Assembly (NCBI GenBank): GCA_945828095.1
Contig: CALZOZ010000012.1
Span: 1 to 38,216, forward strand
Length of the DNA stretch: 38,216 nt
From: an uncultured Clostridia bacterium
GTDB lineage: Bacteria > Bacillota > Clostridia > Peptostreptococcales > Anaerovoracaceae
Direction of reading: 5' to 3'
In this document: piece after piece, positions 18,428 through 25,962 of the stretch
Layout of the letters: every line of letters starts with the position of its first letter
How positions within the stretch are numbered: position 1 is the stretch's first letter
The notes under the pieces: model-generated
Told to the model about the DNA's origin: nothing
Seen by the model: the letters and a program-made list of their open reading frames with translations, nothing else
Database searches by the model: none
Program-made: the position numbers and the translations under genes

Positions 18428-19402
18428 TTACTTTTCTTCCTTTCCAACCATGTGGCAGCGGCAGTAATGTCCTTCGCCCACAAAAACTGCTTCAGGATTT
18501 TCGTTGAAGCATATTTCTTTGGCGTACGGACAGCGGTTAGCAAATCTGCAGCCCGGTTTTTTCTCCGTAATACGCGGTACGGAACCGTCTATCGTCTTCA
18601 GCCTGCCCTCTGCTTTGGTCTTGCTCGGCAAAGCCTGCATCAGGAGCTGTGTATAAGGATGTGTCGGATGTGCGAATATCTCGAAAACATCGCCGCTTTC
18701 AATCATCTCGCCGGCATACATAATGCCTATCTTGTCGGCAATTTCGGCAACCAGTCCGAAGTTATGGGTGATGAGCATTATGGCCGTATTGAACTTATCC
18801 TTGAGTTCCTTCATTATCTGAAGGATCTGTGCTTCTATGGTTACATCAAGAGCTGTAGTCGGCTCGTCGGCTATGAGCAGTTCAGGGTTTCTGGAAAGCA
18901 TCATGGCTATCATGACACGCTGACGCATACCGCCGGAAAGCTCATGAGGAAAGCTGTTTACTCTCTCCTCGGCATCAGGCATCTTTACATCCTTGAACAG
19001 CTTTATTACTCTGTTCCATGCCTCCTGCTTATCAACCTTATCAAGCAGGATAGCCTCAGCCATCTGGTCTCCCACCTTGTATACAGGGTTGAGAGAGTCC
19101 AAAGGATTCTGGAATATCATTCCGATCTCTTTACCTCTGATGGCTTCCATCTCCTGACGGGTGCATTCTCGGAGGTCTTTGCCTTTGAAAATAATTTTTC
19201 CGCTTATTTCCTCATTGCCGCCGGGCAGAAGATTCATGATGCTGTGGGCTACAGTGGATTTGCCGCAGCCGGATTCTCCGACTATAGCGAATACTTCGCC
19301 CTTGTTTACGACGCAGTTTACATCGTTTACTGCAGAGAGGTAACCGTCCTTAACCTTATAGTCTATGGACAGATTTTCAAGTCTCAATAATTCTTCACTC
19401 AT
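18428..19402 (-). CDS. Peptide ABC transporter ATP-binding protein (DppD/OppD-like)
   Basis: Second ATPase of the peptide importer. Walker A GESGCGKST, Q-loop MIFQNP, signature LSGGMRQR, Walker B LLIADEPTTALD and H-loop THNFGLV are all intact. The C-terminal tail GCRFANRCPYAKEIC again carries spaced cysteines. 324 aa, the usual length. ATG 19402 follows GGGGG with 8-nt spacing and lies 16 bp after dppC, so it is part of the same transcript driven from the sigma-54 promoter at 22676-22691. Confidence 0.94.
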   Translation of the reverse strand: MSEELLRLENLSIDYKVKDGYLSAVNDVNCVVNKGEVFAIVGESGCGKSTVAHSIMNLLPGGNEEISGKIIFKGKDLRECTRQEMEAIRGKEIGMIFQNPLDSLNPVYKVGDQMAEAILLDKVDKQEAWNRVIKLFKDVKMPDAEERVNSFPHELSGGMRQRVMIAMMLSRNPELLIADEPTTALDVTIEAQILQIMKELKDKFNTAIMLITHNFGLVAEIADKIGIMYAGEMIESGDVFEIFAHPTHPYTQLLMQALPSKTKAEGRLKTIDGSVPRITEKKPGCRFANRCPYAKEICFNENPEAVFVGEGHYCRCHMVGKEEK

Positions 19403-19418
19403 AAGTCTGTCCCCCTCT

Positions 19419-20264
19419 CTACTGTGATTTCATATGCGGATCCAGCAGGTCTCTCAGGCCTTCGCCCAGAAGGTTGAATCCGAAAGTTGTATATACAAGC
19501 GCAAGTCCCGGGAAAATGCTGAGCCAAGGAGCTCTGCTTATGTTCTCTATTCCCTTGGAAATAGCAAGGCCCCAGTCAGGTGAAGGCGGCTGAGAGCCCA
19601 GACCCAGGAAAGACAGAGTAGTAGTCGACATGATCGTTCCCGGAAGGTTCAGGGAAACCATTACGATCAGCGAAGGAATTATGTTAGGCAGAATGTATCT
19701 TACCATAAGGGAGAAATTGCTTTCTCCAAAAGCCTTTCCCGTCTCTACGAAGGCCATATTTTTAAGTGAAAGAGTCTTTGCTCTGACGGTACGTGCATAG
19801 CTTGCCCATGCAACCAGAGAAATGGCGATTACGGTGTTTGTAAGGCCCTTTCCTATGAGCGTTACAACGGCCAGTGCCAGAATAGTTCCCGGAATACACC
19901 ATGTAAGGTCTGTCATGAAAGACAGAACTCTGTCAACCCACTTGCCGAAGAAACCGCAGGCAAGGCCGACTGCAACGCCTATTACAAGCTGAAGAGAGCC
20001 TCCCAGAAAAGCCACCCAGAGAGCGATACGGCTTCCGTACACAACTCTTGAGAACATGTCTCTTCCCAGTTCATCGGTTCCGAACCAGAAATCACCGGAA
20101 GGTTTCTCAAATCTGTCTCCCACGTTCTGCTGTGCATAATCGTATGGGGCAATGAAATCTGCAAATATAGCTACGAGAATAACGCTGAGCAGGATGACAA
20201 AGCCGATCATAAAGTTTTTATTTTTCCAGCATTCATGTACTGTTTCTTTAAATTTATTGCTCAC
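19419..20264 (-). CDS. Peptide ABC transporter permease (DppC/OppC-like)
   Basis: Inner-membrane permease subunit, 281 aa, with the DppC-type N-terminal extension: a cytosolic stretch, helix 1 (FMIGFVILLSVILVAIFADF) and the FWFGTDELGRDMFSRV motif of the family. The ATPase-contacting EAA loop is recognisable at FVETGKAFGESNFSLMVRYI, followed by LPNIIPSLIV. It follows dppB directly (stop and start adjacent) and precedes dppD by 16 bp. Confidence 0.94.
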   Translation of the reverse strand: MSNKFKETVHECWKNKNFMIGFVILLSVILVAIFADFIAPYDYAQQNVGDRFEKPSGDFWFGTDELGRDMFSRVVYGSRIALWVAFLGGSLQLVIGVAVGLACGFFGKWVDRVLSFMTDLTWCIPGTILALAVVTLIGKGLTNTVIAISLVAWASYARTVRAKTLSLKNMAFVETGKAFGESNFSLMVRYILPNIIPSLIVMVSLNLPGTIMSTTTLSFLGLGSQPPSPDWGLAISKGIENISRAPWLSIFPGLALVYTTFGFNLLGEGLRDLLDPHMKSQ

Positions 20265-21176
20265 TTAGTTGTCACCTCCGCTCAAGGATACCCTGATTCT
20301 AGGGTCTAAAATACCCATAACGATATCGCTTATGAGGTTGCAGATAACCGTTAAAATGGCAATCAGAAGCAGAACCGCCTGTACTACAGGCATATCCTGT
20401 ACTATGATGGAGTTGAGGAGCAGATTTCCCATACCGGGAAGTCCGAATATCTTTTCAATTACTACCGCTCCGCTGATGAGCCAAGGAATGGACATGAACA
20501 CCAGTGTAGTAACCAGAACCAAAGCATTTCTGAGTACATGCTTTATCATTACAGTCCTCTTTGGAAGTCCCTTGGCGTAAGCAGTTGTTACATACTTCTC
20601 GTTAAAAACTTCGAGAACTTCTGTCTTTGTAATACGCAAAGTTCCGCCCATTCCGGACAGCACTGTCGTTGCTACAGGCAGTATGTAGTTCTTTATGCCC
20701 GAATATCCGCTGATAGGAAGCCACCCCAGCTTGACGGCAAAGAGCAGTATAAACAGGGCACCCAGCCAGAAAGCAGGAACAGCCGTCATCAGAAGGGAAA
20801 AGTTAACCGTAAACCGGTCAAAGAACCCGTCCTTTTTCATGGCGCAAAGCAGTCCCAGAGGCAGAGCTATGAGAAGCTCAATAACCAGTGACCATCCGCA
20901 AAGCTTGAGACTGTACGGGATTCTCGCCCCCATAAGGTCCCAGACATCGCTTTTATATCTGGTTGATCTGCCGAAGTCCCCATGAATGACACCTTTTACC
21001 CAGTTTTTATACTGAGTGAAAAACGGCTGATCATATCCCAATTCGTGTGCAATTTCAGCCTTTCTCTCCAGAGATACCTTACGGTCTACAACCATATCCA
21101 CCGGATCACCGGGCATCATGTACATAAGGCTGAATACCAGGAATGATACGCATATAACAAGGACCATTCCAAGCAA
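20265..21176 (-). CDS. Peptide ABC transporter permease (DppB/OppB-like); start probably further upstream
   Basis: Permease subunit pairing with DppC. Family features are PGDPVD near the N-terminus, FGRSTRYKSDVWDLM and the EAA loop TAYAKGLPKRTVMIKHVL. The first standard start is TTG 21176, but this cuts into the family's first helix. Upstream, the frame stays open and encodes a family-like IIRDYIIKRILL directly joined to the listed protein, and the only good ribosome site (AAGGGAG, 21212-21218) is 5 nt before an ATT codon at 21206 and 8 nt before ATC at 21203. Translation may therefore start at a rare AUU or AUC codon. Length 303 aa from TTG, 313 from ATT. Confidence 0.92.
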   Translation of the reverse strand: MLGMVLVICVSFLVFSLMYMMPGDPVDMVVDRKVSLERKAEIAHELGYDQPFFTQYKNWVKGVIHGDFGRSTRYKSDVWDLMGARIPYSLKLCGWSLVIELLIALPLGLLCAMKKDGFFDRFTVNFSLLMTAVPAFWLGALFILLFAVKLGWLPISGYSGIKNYILPVATTVLSGMGGTLRITKTEVLEVFNEKYVTTAYAKGLPKRTVMIKHVLRNALVLVTTLVFMSIPWLISGAVVIEKIFGLPGMGNLLLNSIIVQDMPVVQAVLLLIAILTVICNLISDIVMGILDPRIRVSLSGGDN

Positions 21177-21220
21177 AATTCTCTTAATTATATAATCTCT
21201 GATAATTACATCTCCCTTCC

Positions 21221-22630
21221 TCAGATTTTTTGATATACTCTGTTATAGCACCTTACAGCCCATGCCCTTCCGTCTCTTAAGAAGAATCGGAAGGTGCTGA
21301 CTCTCCGGTCCGGATTATCGGCACTGAATGCGGCGAAAACAGTTCCTCCGCAATACTTAAGCACCACATTTCTCCCGCCATAAACAGCCGTTAATTTACC
21401 ATCTTTACAACTTACAACACAGTGTGAAGGAAGCCCCTCTTCTGTCATAAAGTCTCCGACAAGGGCCTCAGGTTCACTGAATTCCCGTCCGTCAGGCTTG
21501 GCCCACTCAAGGGTGGTGTCAAGAGGCTGTCCGTTTATGTAATTATAAAAGGCCCACTGAAACTCTTCAACATCCACGTCCCCTTCATTGCACAGAACAG
21601 TTGCACTGTATCCGCCCTCCATGAAGCCTCCGAAGCTGGAAACTCCGTGAAGTCCTCCGGAATGTTCGCAAACCTCTCTGCCGTGAACTTTTCTTTTTCT
21701 CAGTCCCAGGCAGTAATAAGGTTCATCCCTCAAAGGGAACTCTCTTCCGACCATAAGCTCCACGGCATCAGCCGGAATCACCTGCCTGCCTTCCCACATG
21801 CCTTTCTGAGCCAGCATCTGATAATAGCGGCTCATATCTCCGGCAGTGGACTTTACGCATGCACACCCTCTGAACGGAGGAAGTACGGACCAGTTATCAT
21901 CCCAGATAAGGCTTCCGTCATCTTCTCTTTCAAAGAGACTGGTTATATTGCCGCCTGCAATTCTGCGGGCCTGGCTGCAGTCATAGTCCAGAACTGTGCG
22001 GGTCATCCCCAAAGGTTTGAACACTCTTTCTTCGAGGAATTCCTCCAGAGTCTTTCCCGCTGCCATATCCACTACATAAGACAATATGGCGTAGCCCTCA
22101 TTGGAGTAACTCATTATTTCTCCCGGGGCTCCCAGAGGTCTGTACCTGCCCTCTGAAATGTATTCGATTATATGTTCGATTTTATCCATCTTGTTAGGAG
22201 CGGTTTCCAGCATATAGCTGTACCACTCGCTGTCCCGCTCTACGCTGTTCATGGCTATTGACCATTCCAGCGGCGGCATTGGCGGCAGCCCGGCTCTGTG
22301 CATCGCTACGGTTTTCAGCGTCACACATTCATCAGGTGCCCCCGGAATGTGAAAGTCAGGGAAATATTTCACTACCGGATCGTCCAGGCTCAGCTTTCCT
22401 TCAGTATGAAGAATAGCGCAGGCCAGAGAAGTCATGGACTTGCTCATGGAAGCAATTCCGAACATCGTATCCTTGTCTGCGGGTATTTTTTCCTCGAGAT
22501 TCCTGAATCCCAGGCCCTTTTCAAGAATAACGCCCTCCGGCCCGCGGAGAGAAATGGACATTCCCGGGTATCCCCTTTTTTCAAACAAATCCGTTATATA
22601 TCTATCTAAAGCTTCTATATCTCGTTTCAT
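21221..22630 (-). CDS. Beta-lactamase-fold serine hydrolase, D-aminopeptidase/esterase-like
   Basis: A class C/penicillin-binding-fold hydrolase of 469 aa. The catalytic set is SMSK (S61-K64), YSN (175-177) and HSG (323-325, in place of KTG). The HxG variant is typical of the family that includes D-amino-acid esterases, D-aminopeptidase (DAP) and EstB rather than true beta-lactamases. A C-terminal beta-rich domain of about 100 residues follows. There is no signal peptide, so a cytosolic role on imported peptides fits. It is the first gene of the operon, 35 nt after a predicted sigma-54 start, with the four transporter components and binding protein behind it, which implies a D-amino-acid-containing or amidated peptide substrate (inference). 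Confidence 0.88.
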   Translation of the reverse strand: MKRDIEALDRYITDLFEKRGYPGMSISLRGPEGVILEKGLGFRNLEEKIPADKDTMFGIASMSKSMTSLACAILHTEGKLSLDDPVVKYFPDFHIPGAPDECVTLKTVAMHRAGLPPMPPLEWSIAMNSVERDSEWYSYMLETAPNKMDKIEHIIEYISEGRYRPLGAPGEIMSYSNEGYAILSYVVDMAAGKTLEEFLEERVFKPLGMTRTVLDYDCSQARRIAGGNITSLFEREDDGSLIWDDNWSVLPPFRGCACVKSTAGDMSRYYQMLAQKGMWEGRQVIPADAVELMVGREFPLRDEPYYCLGLRKRKVHGREVCEHSGGLHGVSSFGGFMEGGYSATVLCNEGDVDVEEFQWAFYNYINGQPLDTTLEWAKPDGREFSEPEALVGDFMTEEGLPSHCVVSCKDGKLTAVYGGRNVVLKYCGGTVFAAFSADNPDRRVSTFRFFLRDGRAWAVRCYNRVYQKI

Positions 22631-22675
22631 GTCAAAAAAGTTTTCCTTACAGCAATAATCCTATTTATATAACAA

Positions 22676-22691
22676 TGCAATTTTTATGCCT
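22676..22691 (-). promoter_or_regulatory. Sigma-54 (-24/-12) promoter of the hydrolase-Dpp transporter operon
   Basis: Minus strand AGGCATAAAAATTGCA has GG-N10-GC with TTGCA and differs from the consensus only at the first base and the RY position. Predicted start near 22665, about 35 nt before ATG 22630. The rest of the 22631-22791 gap shows no clear terminator for the racemase gene. Confidence 0.82.
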
Positions 22692-22791
22692 ATACTGCAT
22701 GCTGTTAACCATCGCTGTTTTTACTGCCTTTCACAAAACCATCTCAAAAAAGTATCAGCGATTCAAGGATTAAATCCTATTTAGACCGATT

Positions 22792-23499
22792 TCATTTGAT
22801 TTTCTTTAACTTTTTTCCGCTGAACTCAATGACCTTTTCTGCCAGCACTTCCATCGGATCAACATAATAATCATCCAGATTGTTTTCCCTTTTTATGATA
22901 GGCAGCTCGGTGCAGCCAAGAATCGCTTTGCTGCATCCGGCATCTTTGACGGCCTTTTCGATGCGCTCCCATGACGGCTCATCCCATGGCAGACCCGCCT
23001 TAACCCGGTCATAAATCTGGTGCATGACTTCCTTCTGGATTTCCGGCTCCGGAGCATATGGTATCAGTCCCGCCGCCTCCATATGTTTCTGGTAAAGGCC
23101 TGTCTTAATGGTTCCGTCAGTTGCAAGAACTGCAACTTTGGCACCCGGCTGCTCCCCGGCGATTTTGGCCGTTGTTTCTCTGATCATATGTATAATCGGT
23201 ATGCGGAGCTTATCCGCAATCATATCGCCGAAAAAGTGAGCAGTGTTGCAGGTTATTGCTATAGCCTCACATCCGCAGTTTTCCAATGCTTTGGCGTCCT
23301 CAAGCATTCTGCTGTAGACTTCTTCGTATTCGCCTCGTAAAATAGCTCCCGTTCTGTCCGGCATTTCCGAATCGCTGTAAATTATCATTCTTACATGCTC
23401 CTGGTCGCACGTCGCGTCTGTCATCTCAGTAACATATTTGTAAAACAGCTGAGAGGCCATAGGACCCATGCCGCCGATAACGCCTATTTTTCTGTCCAT
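22792..23499 (-). CDS. Aspartate/glutamate racemase family protein
   Basis: Cofactor-independent amino-acid racemases use two cysteines as acid and base. Both are present: C84 in ITCNTAHFF and C196 in ILGCTELPI, with the family start MDRKIGVIGGMGPMAS. 235 aa, the usual size of aspartate racemases; glutamate racemase (MurI) is less likely because the motif spacing and the GGMGP entry are of the aspartate type. The gene overlaps the end of the LD-carboxypeptidase gene by 16 bp, so both should be translated together. It can convert D-residues released by the peptidases into usable L-forms, though its exact amino acid is not known. Confidence 0.9.
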   Translation of the reverse strand: MDRKIGVIGGMGPMASQLFYKYVTEMTDATCDQEHVRMIIYSDSEMPDRTGAILRGEYEEVYSRMLEDAKALENCGCEAIAITCNTAHFFGDMIADKLRIPIIHMIRETTAKIAGEQPGAKVAVLATDGTIKTGLYQKHMEAAGLIPYAPEPEIQKEVMHQIYDRVKAGLPWDEPSWERIEKAVKDAGCSKAILGCTELPIIKRENNLDDYYVDPMEVLAEKVIEFSGKKLKKIK

Positions 23500-24398
23500 T
23501 TTATAGTCCTCCTTTCAGTATCCATCTCACACATTGCGCCCATAGGCAGAGTAATCATTGGAAAACCATGCCCCGACTGAACATTATACATAATCGGGAT
23601 ATCCAGTCCATTTACAACATCCAGGACAGCTTCTACAATGCCGTAGTTTTCGTCCTCCAGCTCACAATCGGTAAACTGTCCCAGCAGAATTCCGCTTATC
23701 TCATCCAGTTTACCCGCATTTTTAAGCTGATACAGGTTCCTGTCCATATTGCCGATGTGGCCCCCGATTTCTTCTATAAAAAGTATTCTTCCCTTAGTTT
23801 CCATCTCGTAAGGAGTGCCCAGAGAAGCACACATTACACACAGATTGCCGCCCGTCAGAATGCCGCTGGCACGCCCGGCTCTGGCAACCTTCAGAGGCAT
23901 GCCCGCAGGGGCTTTATACTCATACTCTCCTTCTCCCGACAAAGCCTCAAAGAAGGCAGCTTTGCTCTCTTCATCGAAGTGCTCCAGCATGTTTGAGGAA
24001 ACCATGGGAGCATGATAGGTAATCAGATCGCATTCCTGGTTGAATATGAGATGCATGGTGGTGATGTCGCTGTAACCTGCGAAGATTTTCCTGTTGTTTC
24101 TTACAACATCCAGGTCCAGGAATTCCACAATCCTGTTTCCGCCGTCTCCGCCTCTCAGACAGAAAACAGCATCCACTTCTTTATCGGCAAACATCTCGTT
24201 AAGCCAGCGCCCCCGCGCCTCTTCCTCGCCTGCCATATAACCGCCCTTAGAGGCCGCTAAATTGTCGGCAGCCTTCACACGGAATCCCATGTCCTCCAGC
24301 AGCTTTATGCACTTTTCTGCCCGCTCAGAAGGCACGCCGGAGCAGGGTGCCACCAGCCCGATTGTATCTCCCGGTTTCAGTCTTTTAGGATAAATCAT
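23484..24398 (-). CDS. LD-carboxypeptidase / MccF-like serine peptidase (S66)
   Basis: S66 peptidases cut the bond between an L- and a D-amino acid, as in the murein tetrapeptide, or detoxify microcin C-like compounds (MccF). The 304-aa protein has the catalytic serine S110 in FAGYSDIT, glutamate 209/210 in LFIEEIGG and histidine 277 in QSGHGFP. The N-terminal KPGDTIGLVAPCSG is family-typical. No signal sequence, so cytosolic action on recycled or imported muropeptides is expected. A consensus -24/-12 promoter lies 41 bp before ATG 24398 and the racemase gene overlaps its 3' end, which favours a cell-wall-peptide catabolic role over immunity. Confidence 0.92.
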   Translation of the reverse strand: MIYPKRLKPGDTIGLVAPCSGVPSERAEKCIKLLEDMGFRVKAADNLAASKGGYMAGEEEARGRWLNEMFADKEVDAVFCLRGGDGGNRIVEFLDLDVVRNNRKIFAGYSDITTMHLIFNQECDLITYHAPMVSSNMLEHFDEESKAAFFEALSGEGEYEYKAPAGMPLKVARAGRASGILTGGNLCVMCASLGTPYEMETKGRILFIEEIGGHIGNMDRNLYQLKNAGKLDEISGILLGQFTDCELEDENYGIVEAVLDVVNGLDIPIMYNVQSGHGFPMITLPMGAMCEMDTERRTIKWTEK

Positions 24399-24438
24399 GT
24401 TAATTCCCCCTTAAACTTTTTAACTGACAACATAAAAA

Positions 24439-24454
24439 TGCAATTAGTATGCCA
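24439..24454 (-). promoter_or_regulatory. Sigma-54 (-24/-12) promoter of the LD-carboxypeptidase-racemase operon
   Basis: Minus strand TGGCATACTAATTGCA matches TGGCAY-N6-TTGCW with GG-N10-GC spacing. Predicted start near 24428, about 30 nt before the ATG at 24398. Confidence 0.9.
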
Positions 24455-24466
24455 CAGACAGTTTTT

Positions 24467-24482
24467 CGGTACATTTTTTGCT
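24467..24482 (+). promoter_or_regulatory. Possible weak sigma-54 promoter toward the D,D-carboxypeptidase gene
   Basis: Plus strand CGGTACATTTTTTGCT keeps GG-N10-GC and TTGCT but departs from the GGCAT form shared by the other five sites. It starts only 12 bp from the divergent promoter at 24439-24454 and lies 92 bp before ATG 24575. No clear sigma-A promoter stands out in this gap. Confidence 0.3.
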
Positions 24483-24574
24483 TTATAGATATTATTCGGA
24501 GTGTTATATTTATTTCAACAAATCAAGCGGCATAGATTTTTGCAGCTTTATTTGCAGCTTTAAAGGAGCGTAAA

Positions 24575-25630
24575 ATGGAAAATAAGGTCTTTTCAAAACT
24601 TAAAAAAATATTCTTGTCTCTGCTTTTGGTCGCCATGATTTTCTCATGCACAGTTCAGGCTTTCGCAAGTGATGAATACCGGGATACGGATCAGGCCCCT
24701 CACAGCAAAGCCGCTATTCTTTACGAAGCCACCACAGATACGGTTTTATATGAAAAAAATGCCGACATGGAGCTTCCTCCCGCCAGCATGACCAAGGTTA
24801 TGACCGCCATTTTAGTTCTGGAGCAAAACCCTGAACTCTCAGGCACCCTTACCGTATCCAAAGACGCCGTCAGACACTATTACTGCAGCAGCATGGGCTA
24901 TCCTCACCTAAAAGCCGGAGAGGTCATTTCCTACAAAGACTGCATGGCCTATATGCTGATTCCGTCAGCAAACGAAGCCGCCACCTCTTTTGCTTTCGAA
25001 ATAGGTGGCGATATGAACACTTTCTTGCAGATGATGAACGACAAGGCCAAGGAGCTGGGCTGCAAAAACACCCACTTCCAGGACCCTGTTGGGCTTTCCT
25101 CTTCCGACCACTACACTACTCCAAGAGACATGGTCAAAATGTGCCAATACGCTATGTCCTTCGACAGTTTCCGCGAAGCCGTTTCTGCCGATTCCGTCAC
25201 AGTTCCCGTCTCCAATATGCGGGATGAGAGCTATGAATGCTATACTACCAACTATGTCAAATTCCCCGATGACAGGTACGAAAGCCCCTACTCAGGCTAT
25301 GTCACCGGCGTTAAAACCGGGTGGACGCCGGCTGCGGGCTGGTGCTTCTCAGGCTGCATGGAAAAGGATGGGCTGGTATGGTACTCCGTGGTTATGGGCG
25401 GCGATGAGGAATGGTATGACGAAGAAAGGATAATTCAGGGAGATTTCAGAGATACAATCAATTTATACAGCCTGACAGAGGGCGTTACAGCAGAACAGCT
25501 CAAAGCTATGCACGGCGCCGGCATTCCGGCCTGGCTTGCGGTGGCCTTGGTTGCGGCGGCTGCTGTTCTGGCGGTTCTGGCCATTGTCCTGATTGCTCGC
25601 GCCGTCAATAAGGGCTCGAAGTCTGTTTAA
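24575..25630 (+). CDS. D-alanyl-D-alanine carboxypeptidase (S11, DacF-like)
   Basis: Removes the terminal D-Ala from peptidoglycan stem peptides outside the membrane. N-terminal signal peptide (basic start, core IFLSLLLVAMIFS, likely cleavage after QAFA near residue 31); catalytic motifs SMTK (71-74), SAN (131-133) and KTG (247-249). After the shortened C-terminal region a hydrophobic helix (WLAVALVAAAAVLAVLAIVL) is followed by basic residues, so a membrane anchor is made by a true transmembrane helix rather than the usual amphipathic one. AAAGGAG precedes ATG 24575. Divergent from the LD-carboxypeptidase operon; it would generate free D-Ala and trimmed stem peptides near the importer. 351 aa. 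Confidence 0.93.
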   Translation: MENKVFSKLKKIFLSLLLVAMIFSCTVQAFASDEYRDTDQAPHSKAAILYEATTDTVLYEKNADMELPPASMTKVMTAILVLEQNPELSGTLTVSKDAVRHYYCSSMGYPHLKAGEVISYKDCMAYMLIPSANEAATSFAFEIGGDMNTFLQMMNDKAKELGCKNTHFQDPVGLSSSDHYTTPRDMVKMCQYAMSFDSFREAVSADSVTVPVSNMRDESYECYTTNYVKFPDDRYESPYSGYVTGVKTGWTPAAGWCFSGCMEKDGLVWYSVVMGGDEEWYDEERIIQGDFRDTINLYSLTEGVTAEQLKAMHGAGIPAWLAVALVAAAAVLAVLAIVLIARAVNKGSKSV

Positions 25631-25663
25631 GTCGGCTGCATTTTTTCATCTCTCACCTGAAAC

Positions 25664-25859
25664 CTCCACCAATTTTGCATTTTTTTGCGAAATGGTGGAG
25701 ATTTTTCGTATTTTAACACTTGCTGAGTGCAGTCTGAAAAATCCTCATCCGGCTAAAACGTTGAAATTTCAACATTTTACATATTATTACATGCAACCAG
25801 GCAGCTAGCGAGACGTGAATTTTTCCACCAAAATCGCAAAAACGGCCAAAAAGGTGGAG
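25664..25859 (+). repeat. Structured ~200-bp intergenic repeat, copy 1
   Basis: Begins with hairpin A: CTCCACCAATTTTGCA (25664-25679) pairs with TGCGAAATGGTGGAG (25686-25700) and is followed by ATTTTT, so it may end dacF transcription. Next is the palindrome GTTGAAATTTCAAC (25760-25773), then TTTTACATATTATTACATG (25776-25794), then hairpin B with TTCCACC (25823-25829) against GGTGGAG (25853-25859). A diverged copy with the same order of parts lies inverted at 28803-29002, on the other side of ppdK. The ends CTCCACC and GGTGGAG are inverted repeats of each other. With the ppdK terminator, this accounts for most of the 25631-25962 gap. Confidence 0.72.
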
Positions 25860-25890
25860 TCTGGGCATGTAATTCATGGCAGTCGTGTAG

Positions 25891-25930
25891 AAAAAACAGA
25901 CAACCTGCTCATCGCGCCGGTTGTCTGTTT
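25891..25930 (-). terminator. Terminator of ppdK
   Basis: AAACAGACAACC (25894-25905) pairs perfectly with GGTTGTCTGTTT (25919-25930) around a 13-nt loop. The minus strand then continues through T residues to 25891. It lies 32 bp past the ppdK stop. Confidence 0.88.
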
Positions 25931-25962
25931 TACTAGTTGTATCTTTATCTGCTTCCCTATAT

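Noticed and set aside
18020-19390. 456-codon plus-strand open frame across the two peptide-transporter ATPases
   Set aside because: It is antisense to two genes with complete ABC motifs and has no ribosome site, domain or family resemblance; the length reflects codon composition of the real strand.
5932-22630. Beta-lactam resistance from the two beta-lactamase-fold genes
   Set aside because: Both proteins lack export signals. One has HSG instead of KTG, the other lacks the usual deacylation motif, and both sit in peptide/D-amino-acid operons.
25593-25808. 71-codon plus-strand open frame after the D,D-carboxypeptidase
   Set aside because: Begins inside the carboxypeptidase gene in another frame and runs through hairpin A and the palindrome; no ribosome site.
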